Source: Vibrio neptunius (GTDB lineage Bacteria; Pseudomonadota; Gammaproteobacteria; Enterobacterales; Vibrionaceae). From it: a stretch of 51,856 nucleotides of DNA. Where the stretch lies: contig NZ_JXXU01000075.1 of the NCBI RefSeq assembly GCF_000967495.1, forward strand, positions 1 to 51,856. The letters run 5' to 3'. Numbering within the stretch: the stretch's first letter is position 1; every line of letters starts with the position of its first letter. The translations under genes were made by a program, and so were the position numbers. Positions 8,094-15,652 of the stretch are shown here, one piece after another. The notes below the pieces were generated by a model that saw only the letters and a list, made by a program, of their open reading frames with translations, ran no database searches and was not told the origin of the DNA.

Positions 8094-8427
8094 GAATTTC
8101 CCTTCCTTTATCCATTATTAACCCAGAGCAAGTGTAGTCGCTATGGGAGTTTCCTATTATGGAAACGGCATCTTTTTCAATCCGTATGTTGAAAAAGTGG
8201 CAGAATAATACCAAATAATTGGCACATAATTACACGATTGTTAAAAACTATAGCGAATTTGGCTGCGTTTTGAACGAAAATTTAACCTAAATTAGCAGGT
8301 TAAACCATCGTTGAATCAATGGCTTAGCCTAATGCGCATTTGGGTGAAGAGATTTGTCTAAGATGTGATTTGAGTCACAAGGCAACTGACCTCAAGTGAC
8401 TCAACAGTAGGGAGCGATATCTGAAAC
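8094..8427. other. Leader and promoter region of the TRAP operon
   Basis: This 334-base gap lies between the TAXI gene start and the argR stop, both on the minus strand. It holds a CRP-type site (8364-8379) and two hairpins that would be in the mRNA leader if transcription starts far upstream: 8172-8180 with 8189-8197, and 8149-8154 with 8161-8166. I see no reading frame worth calling and no clear argR terminator. Confidence 0.6.
8364..8379. promoter_or_regulatory. Predicted CRP-cAMP binding site
   Basis: The sequence TGTGATTTGAGTCACA contains both half-sites TGTGA and TCACA in full with the correct six-base spacer. It lies between argR and the TRAP genes, about 270 bases upstream of the TAXI start. 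Carbon-regulated expression of the transporter is the simplest reading. Confidence 0.7.
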
Positions 8428-8898
8428 TTATCCAGTATATTCAAATAGTTCGCAGACTGAATTGAACAATTGTTCCGTCGTTATATTTAGGGTCGGAGTA
8501 ATGAAAATTGTGTCATCTCCAGCGACGACACCGAGTATGCCTTCTGCTTTACCCAGTGAATCGAGTAATCGAGCAATTAACTGAGCTGCGCCTGGTCCAG
8601 TATGAATCACGACTAGTGCATTGTTGCGGTCAATATCTAGAACCAACTCACGCAATGAGCTCGATACTGTCGGCACACCTAACTCCGCTGGCAGACAGTA
8701 AACCATTTCCATCTTGGCATTGCGGGTACGAACAGCACCAAATTTGGTCAGCATACGGGAAACTTTGGACTGGTTAATGTTTTCGAAGCCTTCATTTTTC
8801 AGAGCCTCGACAATATCCCCTTGGGAGCCAAATCGTTCCTCTTTTAGCAATGCTTTAAATGCACGGACGAGGTTATCTTGTTTTTCTGAATGACGCAT
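8428..8898 (-). CDS. argR: Arginine repressor ArgR
   Basis: The 156-residue hexameric transcription factor controls arginine synthesis and often catabolism, using arginine as co-repressor. The N-terminal winged-helix region (about 1-75) contains GSQGDIVEALKNEGFENINQSKVSRMLTKFG-like DNA-binding elements (recognition helix around QSKVSRML). The C-terminal oligomerisation and arginine-binding domain includes HTGPGAAQLIARLLD and GVVAGDDTIFITP, with the paired aspartates that bind arginine. Length matches E. coli ArgR (156). A strong ARG box lies 47-60 bases upstream, consistent with autoregulation. It is divergent from mdh, the same arrangement as in E. coli. Confidence 0.97.
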   Translation of the reverse strand: MRHSEKQDNLVRAFKALLKEERFGSQGDIVEALKNEGFENINQSKVSRMLTKFGAVRTRNAKMEMVYCLPAELGVPTVSSSLRELVLDIDRNNALVVIHTGPGAAQLIARLLDSLGKAEGILGVVAGDDTIFITPTLNITTEQLFNSVCELFEYTG

Positions 8899-8944
8899 GG
8901 TTCTCTTTCAGCCGTTGTTTTTATAAAAATCAAGTGAATATTCT

Positions 8945-8958
8945 CGCATAGCTATGCA
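8945..8958. promoter_or_regulatory. ARG box upstream of argR
   Basis: The sequence CGCATAGCTATGCA is an almost perfect palindrome and fits the alternative ARG-box form TGCATAnnTATGCA at 13 of 14 positions. It lies 47 bases upstream of the argR start, where it would allow autorepression. Confidence 0.75.
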
Positions 8959-9127
8959 CATTGTGCCAATGCTATCCCTAAATCTGTCTAACATGTCACT
9001 GTAAACAGGGGAGAGATATTGCAACTTTATTATTGCTTAACCCTTTGTCAATAAAGGTAAATATGAGGATAATAAACACTTGTATGTGGTATGTTGTTAC
9101 TGTGTTGCGCAAGGTCGCAAAGCTGAC

Positions 9128-9146
9128 GTTAATTGATTGTAATCAT
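9128..9146 (+). promoter_or_regulatory. Overlapping ArcA-like and FNR-like sites before mdh
   Basis: GTTAATTGATTGTAA (9128-9142) matches the phosphorylated-ArcA direct-repeat consensus GTTAATTAAATGTTA closely. TTGATTGTAATCAT (9133-9146) matches FNR (TTGAT-N4-ATCAA) at 9 of 10 positions. The sites lie about 85-100 bases before the mdh ATG. Oxygen control of mdh by ArcA is known in E. coli; binding here is inferred. Confidence 0.55.
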
Positions 9147-9229
9147 TATGTGATTGCTATAGCTTTGGACAGCGTTGATTTCAAATCACCCCAAGACTTA
9201 TAAAGAGATCCATCTCAAGGAGAACTACG

Positions 9230-10162
9230 ATGAAAGTAGCCGTTATTGGTGCCGCTGGAGGCATCGGTCAAGCCCTAGCCCTTTTACTTAAAAACCGCCT
9301 TCCTGCAGGTTCAGATTTAGCACTTTACGACATCGCTCCGGTTACTCCGGGTGTCGCTGCTGATCTAAGTCACATTCCAACGCCAGTATCAATCAAAGGT
9401 TATGCGGGCGAAGATCCAACACCCGCCCTTGAAGGTGCGGATGTTGTTCTTATCTCCGCGGGTGTTGCACGTAAGCCTGGTATGGATCGTGCGGACCTAT
9501 TTAACGTCAACGCTGGTATCGTTAAGTCTCTTGCAGAGAAAATTGCTCACGTTTGTCCTAAAGCGATGATTGGTATCATTACTAACCCAGTTAACACGAC
9601 AGTACCAATCGCGGCAGAAGTTCTTAAGAAAGCGGGTGTTTACGATAAGCGCCGTCTGTTTGGTGTGACAACTCTGGATGTTATCCGTTCTGAAACTTTC
9701 GTTGCGGATCTTAAAGATAAAGATCCAGGTGAGGTGCGTGTACCGGTTATCGGTGGTCACTCTGGTGTAACGATTCTTCCTCTGCTTTCTCAGGTTGAAG
9801 GTGTTGAGTTTACTGCAGAAGAAGTCGCAGCATTGACCAAGCGTATCCAGAATGCAGGTACTGAAGTCGTAGAGGCAAAAGCGGGTGGCGGTAGCGCAAC
9901 GCTGTCTATGGGGCAGGCGGCGTGCAGATTCGGTCTTGCTTTAGTGAAAGCACTTCAAGGTGAAGACGTAGTTGAGTACGCTTACGTCGAAGGTGATGGT
10001 GAGCATGCGCCGTTCTTCGCACAACCAGTGAAGCTGGGTAAAGATGGCGTTGAAGAGATCCTGAGCTATGGTGAACTGAGTACATTCGAAAAATCCGCAC
10101 TTGATGGCATGTTAGAAACACTGAACGGCGACATCCAAACGGGTGTGGATTTCGTTAAGTAA
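9230..10162 (+). CDS. mdh: Malate dehydrogenase
   Basis: The 310-residue NAD-dependent enzyme interconverts malate and oxaloacetate in the TCA cycle. The N-terminal Rossmann motif VIGAAGGIGQALALLLK and the segments ISAGVARKPGMDR, ITNPVNTTVPIAAEVL and VIGGHSGVTILPL (with the catalytic histidine) are those of the enterobacterial-type LDH/MDH family. The length is within two residues of E. coli Mdh. The ATG is preceded by AAGGAGAACTACG. The gene is transcribed away from argR and ends at a good terminator. Confidence 0.98.
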   Translation: MKVAVIGAAGGIGQALALLLKNRLPAGSDLALYDIAPVTPGVAADLSHIPTPVSIKGYAGEDPTPALEGADVVLISAGVARKPGMDRADLFNVNAGIVKSLAEKIAHVCPKAMIGIITNPVNTTVPIAAEVLKKAGVYDKRRLFGVTTLDVIRSETFVADLKDKDPGEVRVPVIGGHSGVTILPLLSQVEGVEFTAEEVAALTKRIQNAGTEVVEAKAGGGSATLSMGQAACRFGLALVKALQGEDVVEYAYVEGDGEHAPFFAQPVKLGKDGVEEILSYGELSTFEKSALDGMLETLNGDIQTGVDFVK

Positions 10163-10181
10163 GCCATAAATTAATATTATA

Positions 10182-10209
10182 AAAAGTCGACTTTTGAGTC
10201 GGCTTTTTT
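10182..10209 (+). terminator. mdh terminator
   Basis: The stem AAAAGTCGACT/AGTCGGCTTTT (one G-T type pair) has loop TTTG and a run of six T. It starts 20 bases after the mdh stop. Confidence 0.88.
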
Positions 10210-10262
10210 GATCCTTTTTATCTCTCAGGTTGTAAATAGTTAAACAACAAAGGGAGATAGAT

Positions 10263-10454
10263 ATGGATATTACTGAAATCGAAAAAGGTATGCTGGTGGA
10301 ATGTAAACAGGGCGTTGGAAGAGTCTTGGCCGTTGATAAGAAGAACCATGCGATTCTTATTGAGGAGCGTGATTCTCATCAGCAGTTTTCTGCTGACATC
10401 AGCGAATTAATGGATGACCCACAACTGCATATAGGTTGTGACAAATATTATTGA
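10263..10454 (+). CDS. Small conserved-looking protein of unknown function
   Basis: This 63-codon gene has a clear ribosome site (AAAGGGAGATAGAT before ATG), its own position between two strong terminators and a protein-like composition. The product has no membrane segment. The pattern GMLVECKQGVGRVLAVDKKN, alternating strands with a turn, then ILIEERDSHQQFSADISELMDD suggests a small beta-barrel fold of the KOW or Tudor type, but I do not recognise the family. The tail contains one cysteine and ends GCDKYY. No function can be assigned. Confidence 0.75.
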   Translation: MDITEIEKGMLVECKQGVGRVLAVDKKNHAILIEERDSHQQFSADISELMDDPQLHIGCDKYY

Positions 10455-10465
10455 TTTTCTAGCGT

Positions 10466-10495
10466 AAAAAAAGCGAACATTAAGCTCGCTTTTTT
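10466..10495. terminator. Bidirectional terminator between the 63-residue gene and ridA
   Basis: AAAAAAGCGA (10467-10476) pairs with TCGCTTTTTT (10486-10495). With A-runs on one side and T-runs on the other, it can serve both convergent genes. Confidence 0.85.
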
Positions 10496-10509
10496 ATGGT
10501 TTTCGAAAA

Positions 10510-10899
10510 TTACTTACGAACAGCAATCGCTTCAATTTCGATACCTACATCTTTAGGTAGACGAGCCACTTCTACACATGAACGAGCAGGATAGTTTGCC
10601 ACATTATGCTCATCGAAGAATTGACCGTACACTTCGTTAACTGTGCCAAAGTCATTGAGGTCTTTGACGAAAACCGTCATTTTAACGATGTCAGTAACAG
10701 ATAAGCCAGATGCTTCAACCACCGCTTTTACGTTATCCAGAGACTGACGAGCTTGCTCAGAGATGTCTGCTGATACTTCACCTGTTGCAGGGTTTACCGG
10801 GATCTGACCTGAAGTCAGTACCATGTTACCTAGGTCTACACCTTGTACATATGGGCCAATAGCAGCAGGAGCGGATTCTGTATGAAGTACTTTAGTCAT
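10510..10899 (-). CDS. ridA: RidA family reactive intermediate/imine deaminase
   Basis: The 129-residue protein matches RidA (YjgF/YER057c/UK114). These trimeric cytoplasmic enzymes hydrolyse the 2-aminoacrylate and related enamines released by PLP enzymes such as threonine dehydratase. Diagnostic segments are APAAIGPYVQGV, LTSGQIPVNPATGE, the glycine/serine-rich middle and NYPARSCVEVARLP, which contains the conserved arginine that binds the substrate carboxylate. In E. coli ridA lies immediately downstream of pyrI, as here, where it follows pyrBI on the same strand behind a terminator. Confidence 0.95.
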   Translation of the reverse strand: MTKVLHTESAPAAIGPYVQGVDLGNMVLTSGQIPVNPATGEVSADISEQARQSLDNVKAVVEASGLSVTDIVKMTVFVKDLNDFGTVNEVYGQFFDEHNVANYPARSCVEVARLPKDVGIEIEAIAVRK

Positions 10900-10973
10900 T
10901 ATTATGTTCCATCTGTTGTGGGTTAACGTAATTAAGGGAAATCAGTGTGCCGTGAAAGCTCGGCGGCGTAAAG

Positions 10974-11002
10974 AAAAATCCCTGCTAGCAGAGAGCAGGG
11001 AT
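10974..11002 (-). terminator. pyrBI terminator
   Basis: The stem ATCCCTGCT/AGCAGGGAT (10978-10986 with 10994-11002) leads into a T-run on the minus strand. It lies between pyrI and ridA. Confidence 0.9.
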
Positions 11003-11026
11003 GGATAATTTATGATTAATAGATGA

Positions 11027-11488
11027 TTAACGCTCAGTGACGATTTCTCGTGAGAAGACTTTTTCACAATACTTACATTTTAATCGAACGTTATCTTTCT
11101 TCTCGAATACTTTAAAGCTAGTTTCTACAGGTTCATCGTGGGTAATGCAGTTACTGTTTGGGCATTCAAAGACGTTGTTGATCTGTTCTGGTAAATCGAG
11201 AGCCAGCTTCTTCACAACCTCATAGTTTTCGATTTGGTTAACCGTGGCATGTGGTGCGTACAAGGCAAGTTTGCTTGCCTGCTCTTCAGTGATAAAGACA
11301 TTTTCAATCTTAAGCAGGTCTTTATGGCCAAGGGCCGAAGACGGCAAATTGAGGCCAACAGTGACGCGCTGCTCTGACTTATCCATTGAAAATAGTTTGA
11401 GAACTTTAATACCAATCTGAGCTGGAATGTGGTCAATAACGGTGCCGTTTTTGATTGCTTCAACCTGCAATTGAGTTTCTTTAGCCAT
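11027..11488 (-). CDS. pyrI: Aspartate carbamoyltransferase regulatory subunit
   Basis: The 153-residue regulatory chain of aspartate transcarbamoylase binds CTP and ATP in its N-terminal domain and holds catalytic trimers through a zinc domain. The allosteric domain shows the expected QVEAIKNGTVIDHIPA opening and the segment KVLKLF. The zinc site is visible as ECPNSNC (C-x4-C) followed by LKCKYCEK (C-x2-C). The length equals E. coli PyrI (153). It starts 14 bases after the pyrB stop, so the two are cotranscribed. Confidence 0.98.
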   Translation of the reverse strand: MAKETQLQVEAIKNGTVIDHIPAQIGIKVLKLFSMDKSEQRVTVGLNLPSSALGHKDLLKIENVFITEEQASKLALYAPHATVNQIENYEVVKKLALDLPEQINNVFECPNSNCITHDEPVETSFKVFEKKDNVRLKCKYCEKVFSREIVTER

Positions 11489-11502
11489 GATGATTCTCCA
11501 GA

Positions 11503-12432
11503 TTACAGTGATTGGTTTAAAACAAGGGCAAGTAGGGCTTCACGCGCATAGACGCCATTTTCAGCCTGCTCAAAGTAATAGGCGTGTGGCGTTTTATCGA
11601 CATCAACAGTGATTTCATCCACGCGAGGCAGCGGGTGTAGCACTTTTAGGTTGTCGCGTGCACCTTCCAGCAGGGCTGCAGTAAGGATGTAGGCCGATTT
11701 GATGTGCGCGTATTCCGACTCGTCAAAGCGCTCTTTCTGAACACGGGTCATGTACAGCACGTCCAGCTCAGGGATGACGGTTTCCATATCTGTGTGCATG
11801 CTGTATTCAATACCAGCTTCATCCAACTCTTCACAAATGTAATCTGGCATCGCTAGTGCCTCTGGCGCAATGAAGTAGAAACGAACATTGTTAAATTTCG
11901 CCAGAGCCTGCGTCAGAGAGTGAACGGTACGGCCGTATTTCAGGTCACCAACAAAGGCAACATTGAGGTTATCGAGACGGCCTTGTGTTTCGGCAATAGA
12001 GAACAGGTCGAGCAGAGTTTGGGTTGGGTGTTGGTTCGCTCCGTCACCCGCGTTGATGACAGGTACACCATTGGAGAATTCAGAAGCTAATCGTGCTGCG
12101 CCTTCCTGTGGATGACGCATAACAAATGCATCGACATAAGAAGAGATAACCTGAACCGAGTCCGATAAGGTTTCTCCTTTCTTGGCTAGCGAAGTGTTAC
12201 CGCCATTATCAAAACCAATCACGCTGCCACCGACGCGCTGGATAGCGGTTTCAAAAGACAGACGAGTACGGGTAGAAGGCTCAAAGAAGCAGCTGGCGAT
12301 CACCTTGTTCTTGATCAGCTCAGGATTAGGCTCTGCTTTGAGTTGACCTGCGGTTTTGACAATCAGTTCCAGCTCTTCACGAGAAAGCTCAGGAATTGAG
12401 ATAATGTGCTTGTTATAAAGCGTGTTCGTCAT
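11503..12432 (-). CDS. pyrB: Aspartate carbamoyltransferase catalytic subunit
   Basis: The enzyme joins carbamoyl phosphate and aspartate to form carbamoyl aspartate, the committed step of pyrimidine synthesis. The 309-residue chain carries the carbamoyl-phosphate motif STRTRLSFE, the 80s-loop region and HPLPRVDEITVDVD. The start at 12432 (MTNTLYNKHIISI) aligns with E. coli PyrB and sits eight bases after GGGA. An ATG two codons upstream would abut that ribosome site and is less likely. Expression should depend on the attenuator and leader peptide just upstream. Confidence 0.98.
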   Translation of the reverse strand: MTNTLYNKHIISIPELSREELELIVKTAGQLKAEPNPELIKNKVIASCFFEPSTRTRLSFETAIQRVGGSVIGFDNGGNTSLAKKGETLSDSVQVISSYVDAFVMRHPQEGAARLASEFSNGVPVINAGDGANQHPTQTLLDLFSIAETQGRLDNLNVAFVGDLKYGRTVHSLTQALAKFNNVRFYFIAPEALAMPDYICEELDEAGIEYSMHTDMETVIPELDVLYMTRVQKERFDESEYAHIKSAYILTAALLEGARDNLKVLHPLPRVDEITVDVDKTPHAYYFEQAENGVYAREALLALVLNQSL

Positions 12433-12462
12433 AATCATCGTCCCATCTGCAATTTAGGCAAT

Positions 12463-12489
12463 AAAAAAGCCTCCCAATAGGGAGGCTTT
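12463..12489 (-). terminator. pyrBI attenuator
   Basis: AAAGCCTCCC and GGGAGGCTTT (12466-12475 and 12480-12489) form a 10-bp stem with a four-base loop, followed by a T-run on the minus strand. The stop codon of the leader peptide (12488-12490) overlaps the stem. A ribosome closely following polymerase would therefore block the hairpin, the logic known for E. coli pyrBI. Confidence 0.93.
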
Positions 12490-12580
12490 AAAAATCGGTG
12501 GAAATAGTAAAAAGACCAGCCAGTAAGCGTTTTGGCTTACCTAATGTAAATCGTTTTGTAGAACACGTTTTACGTGGCAT
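12488..12580 (-). CDS. pyrL: pyrBI leader peptide
   Basis: A 30-residue frame begins MPRKTCSTKR and ends TISTDF. It starts ten bases after GGAGG and stops inside the attenuator stem. The stretch between the leader start and the hairpin is rich in T on the coding strand (GGTCTTTTTACTATTTCC), the UTP-dependent pause region expected of this mechanism. The peptide itself probably has no function; its translation reports how closely ribosomes follow polymerase, which depends on UTP supply. It is shorter than the 44-residue E. coli leader. Confidence 0.88.
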   Translation of the reverse strand: MPRKTCSTKRFTLGKPKRLLAGLFTISTDF

Positions 12581-12598
12581 TTGGTCACTACCTCCAGA

Positions 12599-12639
12599 CA
12601 AATTGCCGAGCATTATACGCTGAAGATTTGTTAACGCAA
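12599..12639 (-). promoter_or_regulatory. pyrBI promoter with AATTTG start sequence
   Basis: On the minus strand a perfect TATAAT (12617-12612) is preceded by TTGCGT (12639-12634) with a 16-base spacer. Seven bases after the -10 comes AATTTG (12604-12599). E. coli pyrBI has the same -10, the same seven-base distance and the same AATTTG, where repeated addition of U at the T-tract aborts transcription when UTP is high. Confidence 0.85.
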
Positions 12640-12679
12640 GCGATTACATCGACGCTTTATGGTGCAATTTTTGTTGGTG

Positions 12680-13684
12680 TTATGAACCGAGTGTTGCGAC
12701 CATCACAGCTTTAATCGTGTGCATGCGGTTCTCTGCTTCATCAAACACAATCGAGTGGTCAGACTCGAACACTTCTTCAGTAACTTCCAGCCCATTCATA
12801 CCGTATTTGTCGGCTACTTCTTTACCTATGGTGGTTTCATCATTATGAAATGCCGGTAAGCAATGCATGAACTTGACTTGTGGATTACCGGTTTTATCTA
12901 GGGTGTCCATATTGACTTGATAAGGCTTCATTTGAGCAACTCGCTCATCCCAAGCCTCTGGGGCTTCGCCCATCGAAACCCACACGTCAGTATAAAGGAA
13001 GTCGCAACCTTTAACGCCTTCATCTACGCTTTCAGTCAAGGTGATTTTTGCCCCTGTTTGTAGAGCAATCTGTTGGCAGTTTGCCACCAGTTCCTCTTCT
13101 GGCCAGAAAGCTTTAGGGGCGACGAGACGTATGTCCATGCCCATTTTTGCTGCACCTACCAGCAGAGAGTTACCCATGTTGTTGCGTGCATCGCCTAAGT
13201 AAGCAAACTTGATTTCATGGAGCATCTTACCGCGACCGTGTTCAAGCATGGTAAGAAAATCGGCCAGTATTTGAGTGGGGTGAAATTCGTCGGTCAAACC
13301 GTTCCAGACAGGTACGCCAGCGTATTGCCCCAGCTCTTCTACGATTTCTTGGCCGAACCCTCGATATTCAATGCCGTCATACATTCTGCCTAATACACGC
13401 GCGGTGTCCTTCATCGATTCTTTATGGCCAATCTGTGAACCAGATGGGCCGATGTAAGAAACTTGTGCGCCTTGATCGAAAGCGGCTACTTCAAATGCGC
13501 ATCGGGTGCGAGTAGAGGCTTTTTCAAAGATCAGGGCGATGTTTTTACCAACGAGCTTTTTCTGTTCTGTGCCCGCGTATTTTGCCTTCTTAAGATCTGC
13601 AGATAGGTCGAGTAAAAACTGGATCTCTTTTGGGGTGAAATCGAGAAGCTTAAGGAAATTTCGGTTACGTAGATTGAAAGCCAT
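12680..13684 (-). CDS. argF: Ornithine carbamoyltransferase
   Basis: The 334-residue enzyme makes citrulline from ornithine and carbamoyl phosphate in arginine synthesis, or runs in reverse in the arginine deiminase pathway. The carbamoyl-phosphate motif STRTRCAFEVA, FHPTQILADF and the ornithine-side motif FMHCLPAFH are all present. Length and start (MAFNLRNRNFLKLLDFT) match enterobacterial ArgF/ArgI. An ARG box 64-77 bases upstream favours the anabolic role. It lies immediately upstream of the pyrBI promoter on the same strand, so both carbamoyl-phosphate users are adjacent. Confidence 0.96.
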   Translation of the reverse strand: MAFNLRNRNFLKLLDFTPKEIQFLLDLSADLKKAKYAGTEQKKLVGKNIALIFEKASTRTRCAFEVAAFDQGAQVSYIGPSGSQIGHKESMKDTARVLGRMYDGIEYRGFGQEIVEELGQYAGVPVWNGLTDEFHPTQILADFLTMLEHGRGKMLHEIKFAYLGDARNNMGNSLLVGAAKMGMDIRLVAPKAFWPEEELVANCQQIALQTGAKITLTESVDEGVKGCDFLYTDVWVSMGEAPEAWDERVAQMKPYQVNMDTLDKTGNPQVKFMHCLPAFHNDETTIGKEVADKYGMNGLEVTEEVFESDHSIVFDEAENRMHTIKAVMVATLGS

Positions 13685-13747
13685 GCTTCAGTCCTTCATT
13701 GCTCATTATTTTAATAGGACTAGTTAAACATAGTTACGTGATACTTG

Positions 13748-13761
13748 TGAATAATTATTTT
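13748..13761. promoter_or_regulatory. ARG box upstream of argF
   Basis: TGAATAATTATTTT matches the ArgR consensus TGAATAATTATTCA at 12 of 14 positions, with a perfect left half. It lies 64 bases upstream of the argF start, a usual position for ArgR repression. Confidence 0.75.
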
Positions 13762-13770
13762 TAAAATGCA

Positions 13771-13793
13771 GCGGGATATAAATAATATCCCGC
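13771..13793 (-). terminator. Hairpin after the PhoH-family gene
   Basis: GCGGGATAT (13771-13779) pairs with ATATCCCGC (13785-13793). It lies 10 bases past the PhoH-family stop. On the minus strand the following bases TGCATTTTAAAA form only a weak U-tract, so termination may be partial. Confidence 0.65.
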
Positions 13794-13802
13794 TTTTTAT
13801 GA

Positions 13803-15179
13803 CTATAAATTCTCTTCTGCAAATTCAGCCAGACGGCTGCGCACGACGCCATTTAGGTGGACATTGGCGCTGCCTTCGAAGTTCTTGAAGCGTTCAACCA
13901 TGTAGGTTAATCCTGAGGTAACAGGGGTGAGGTAGTGGGAGTCAATCTGTGCCAGGTTACCCGAGCAAACTATCTTAGTACCTTCACCACAGCGAGTAAT
14001 GATGGTTTTGATTTGCGAAGCGGTCAGGTTCTGACACTCATCCAGTAAGACAAACGCGTTTTGGATTGAGCGGCCACGCATAAAGTTTATCGACTTAAAC
14101 TGTATATTGGCTTTGTCACAGATGTACTTCAATGAGCCTTCAGTGCAGTGGTCGTGCTTATGTAGCGCTTCCAGTGTGTCCGTTACCGCCGCTAACCAAG
14201 GCAGCATTTTTTCCTCCTCACTGCCAGGCAAGAAGCCAATCGATTCGCCGATATCTGGCGTATTACGTGTGACGATGATCTTGTCGAACATACCGTGTTC
14301 AATGGTTTGCTCCAAAGCGGACGCCATAGCAAGTAGCGTTTTACCACTACCCGCAGCCCCCGTTAGAATCACCAAATCAATATCAGGATCGAGTAAGGCA
14401 TCTAACGCCATGCCTTGATAAATGTTCTTAGGCGTGATGTCCCACGCTCGACGATGCATCATACGCTCGCGGCTGAGATCTTTCAGTGTTACCTTGTCAG
14501 GGGTGATGTCTTCCACTCGCCCTGCGAAATCACTATCTTCATCAATAACATACTGATTAATGTAAGTTGGCTCAAAAGGCTCTCGATCTAGGGTATGGAA
14601 CGTGTGACCACCAAGGTTCTTACTCTCGACCTCATTGATATTGCTCCAGAAGTCACCTTCGATTCGTTGGAAGCCTTTAGTTAGGTACTGAACGTCATCA
14701 ATTAATTGATCAGTACGATAATCTTCAACGAAGCGAACGCCTGCCCCTTTGGCGCGTAAGCGCATATTGATGTCTTTGGTGATCAGAACCACTTCACGTG
14801 GTGCTCGTTTGTTCTGCAGATAAAGTACCGCATTAAGAATGCGATTATCGCCGGCTTTGTCTGCAAATGCCTTAACAGTCTCTTGAAGCTCAAAATCGGC
14901 GAGAATAGAGATATGGCCGGTATTTTCTTTATCTCGATTGATGGGAATGCCTTCAGAGATTTCATCTGGTGTGGCGTCTTTGAACATAGCTTCCATGGCG
15001 CGGATGGCCACTCGAGCATCGCGGGCAACGTCGCGTTTGCTGTCTTTGATTCGGTCTAGCTCTTCGAGGACGGTCATTGGAATGACCACGTCGTGTTCTT
15101 GAAAGGAATAGATGGCTAAAGGTTCATGAAGAAGGATGTTGGTGTCTAGGACAAAAAGTTTCCGATCCGTGTCACCCAT
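13803..15179 (-). CDS. PIN-domain and PhoH-type ATPase
   Basis: The 458-residue cytoplasmic protein joins an N-terminal PIN nuclease-like domain (about 1-150) to a C-terminal PhoH ATPase. The PIN domain has KLFVLDTNILLHEP and further conserved acidic residues (LEELDRIKD, DNRILNA); the ATPase has Walker A ILTGAAGSGKTLLAMA and Walker B FVLLDECQN. Homologues of this architecture (YlaK, PhoH2-like) are proposed RNA helicase-ribonucleases. The start at 15179 is chosen because it follows AAGGAGACGCTT; the open frame extends 12 codons further without a ribosome site. It is divergent from rapA. Confidence 0.92.
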   Translation of the reverse strand: MGDTDRKLFVLDTNILLHEPLAIYSFQEHDVVIPMTVLEELDRIKDSKRDVARDARVAIRAMEAMFKDATPDEISEGIPINRDKENTGHISILADFELQETVKAFADKAGDNRILNAVLYLQNKRAPREVVLITKDINMRLRAKGAGVRFVEDYRTDQLIDDVQYLTKGFQRIEGDFWSNINEVESKNLGGHTFHTLDREPFEPTYINQYVIDEDSDFAGRVEDITPDKVTLKDLSRERMMHRRAWDITPKNIYQGMALDALLDPDIDLVILTGAAGSGKTLLAMASALEQTIEHGMFDKIIVTRNTPDIGESIGFLPGSEEEKMLPWLAAVTDTLEALHKHDHCTEGSLKYICDKANIQFKSINFMRGRSIQNAFVLLDECQNLTASQIKTIITRCGEGTKIVCSGNLAQIDSHYLTPVTSGLTYMVERFKNFEGSANVHLNGVVRSRLAEFAEENL

Positions 15180-15652
15180 AAGCGTCTCCTTGCCGTGATG
15201 CGGCTTGTTTGCCATTCACAATCGCTTGTGATGATGGCCTACCTGCGGTTGTTTGCAGCATGTCGCTAAGTCGCTCAGAGATCGCTGTCGGTTAGCTGAT
15301 ATGCTACAAACCCGTATTGATCGTCATCCGAAATAATGCATCTCTCGTGCCAGTCAAAACATTGACACCATCTTCTGCATCATCATCTGTGAGTATAAGT
15401 CAGATTTCCAACTCTCTTTTTTAGATTTGCCACTCTTTTCTTACACTTTGATGTCATGCAAAAGATAGAGAAAAATTTGTTGGTTTTTGAGGTGTTTGTA
15501 CGTGACCAATATCACAGCTTCGAGTAATATGAGCGACCTTTTTGGCGTGACTGCTGACCATTTACTTCCCCGTCAGTTGCCTTTCAAGTCACGCAAGAAC
15601 AACTAAGATATTTAAACCCATTTTTGAATTAAACAGATGAGGTAGTCGATTC
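15180..15652. other. PhoH/rapA divergent intergenic region
   Basis: This 473-base region separates the two divergent genes and must hold both promoters. I could not place a convincing -35/-10 pair. Its right end carries a possible 34-codon gene with a good ribosome site, listed separately. Confidence 0.5.
15502..15606 (+). CDS. Possible 34-residue small protein or rapA leader peptide
   Basis: A GTG-initiated frame of 34 codons follows GAGGTG at eight-base spacing and stops 46 bases before rapA. The predicted peptide contains MSDLFGVTADHLLPRQLPF, which looks more protein-like than random intergenic translation, and ends in a basic stretch, KSRKNN. An internal ATG at codon 10 is an alternative start. 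I do not recognise it. It could be a leader peptide for rapA or a chance frame. Confidence 0.3.
   Translation: MTNITASSNMSDLFGVTADHLLPRQLPFKSRKNN

Larger units (their letters stand above)
8899..9229. other. argR-mdh divergent intergenic region
   Basis: This 331-base regulatory region holds an ARG box near argR and an ArcA/FNR-like site near mdh, both listed separately. The rest is A/T-rich and I see no small gene in it. Confidence 0.7.

Noticed and set aside
8190..8230. Possible sigma-54 promoter near TTGGCACATAATTACAC before the TRAP operon
   Set aside because: The -24 element TGGCAC is present on the plus strand only and no GC-type -12 element follows at the right distance; the minus strand, where the gene lies, has no match.
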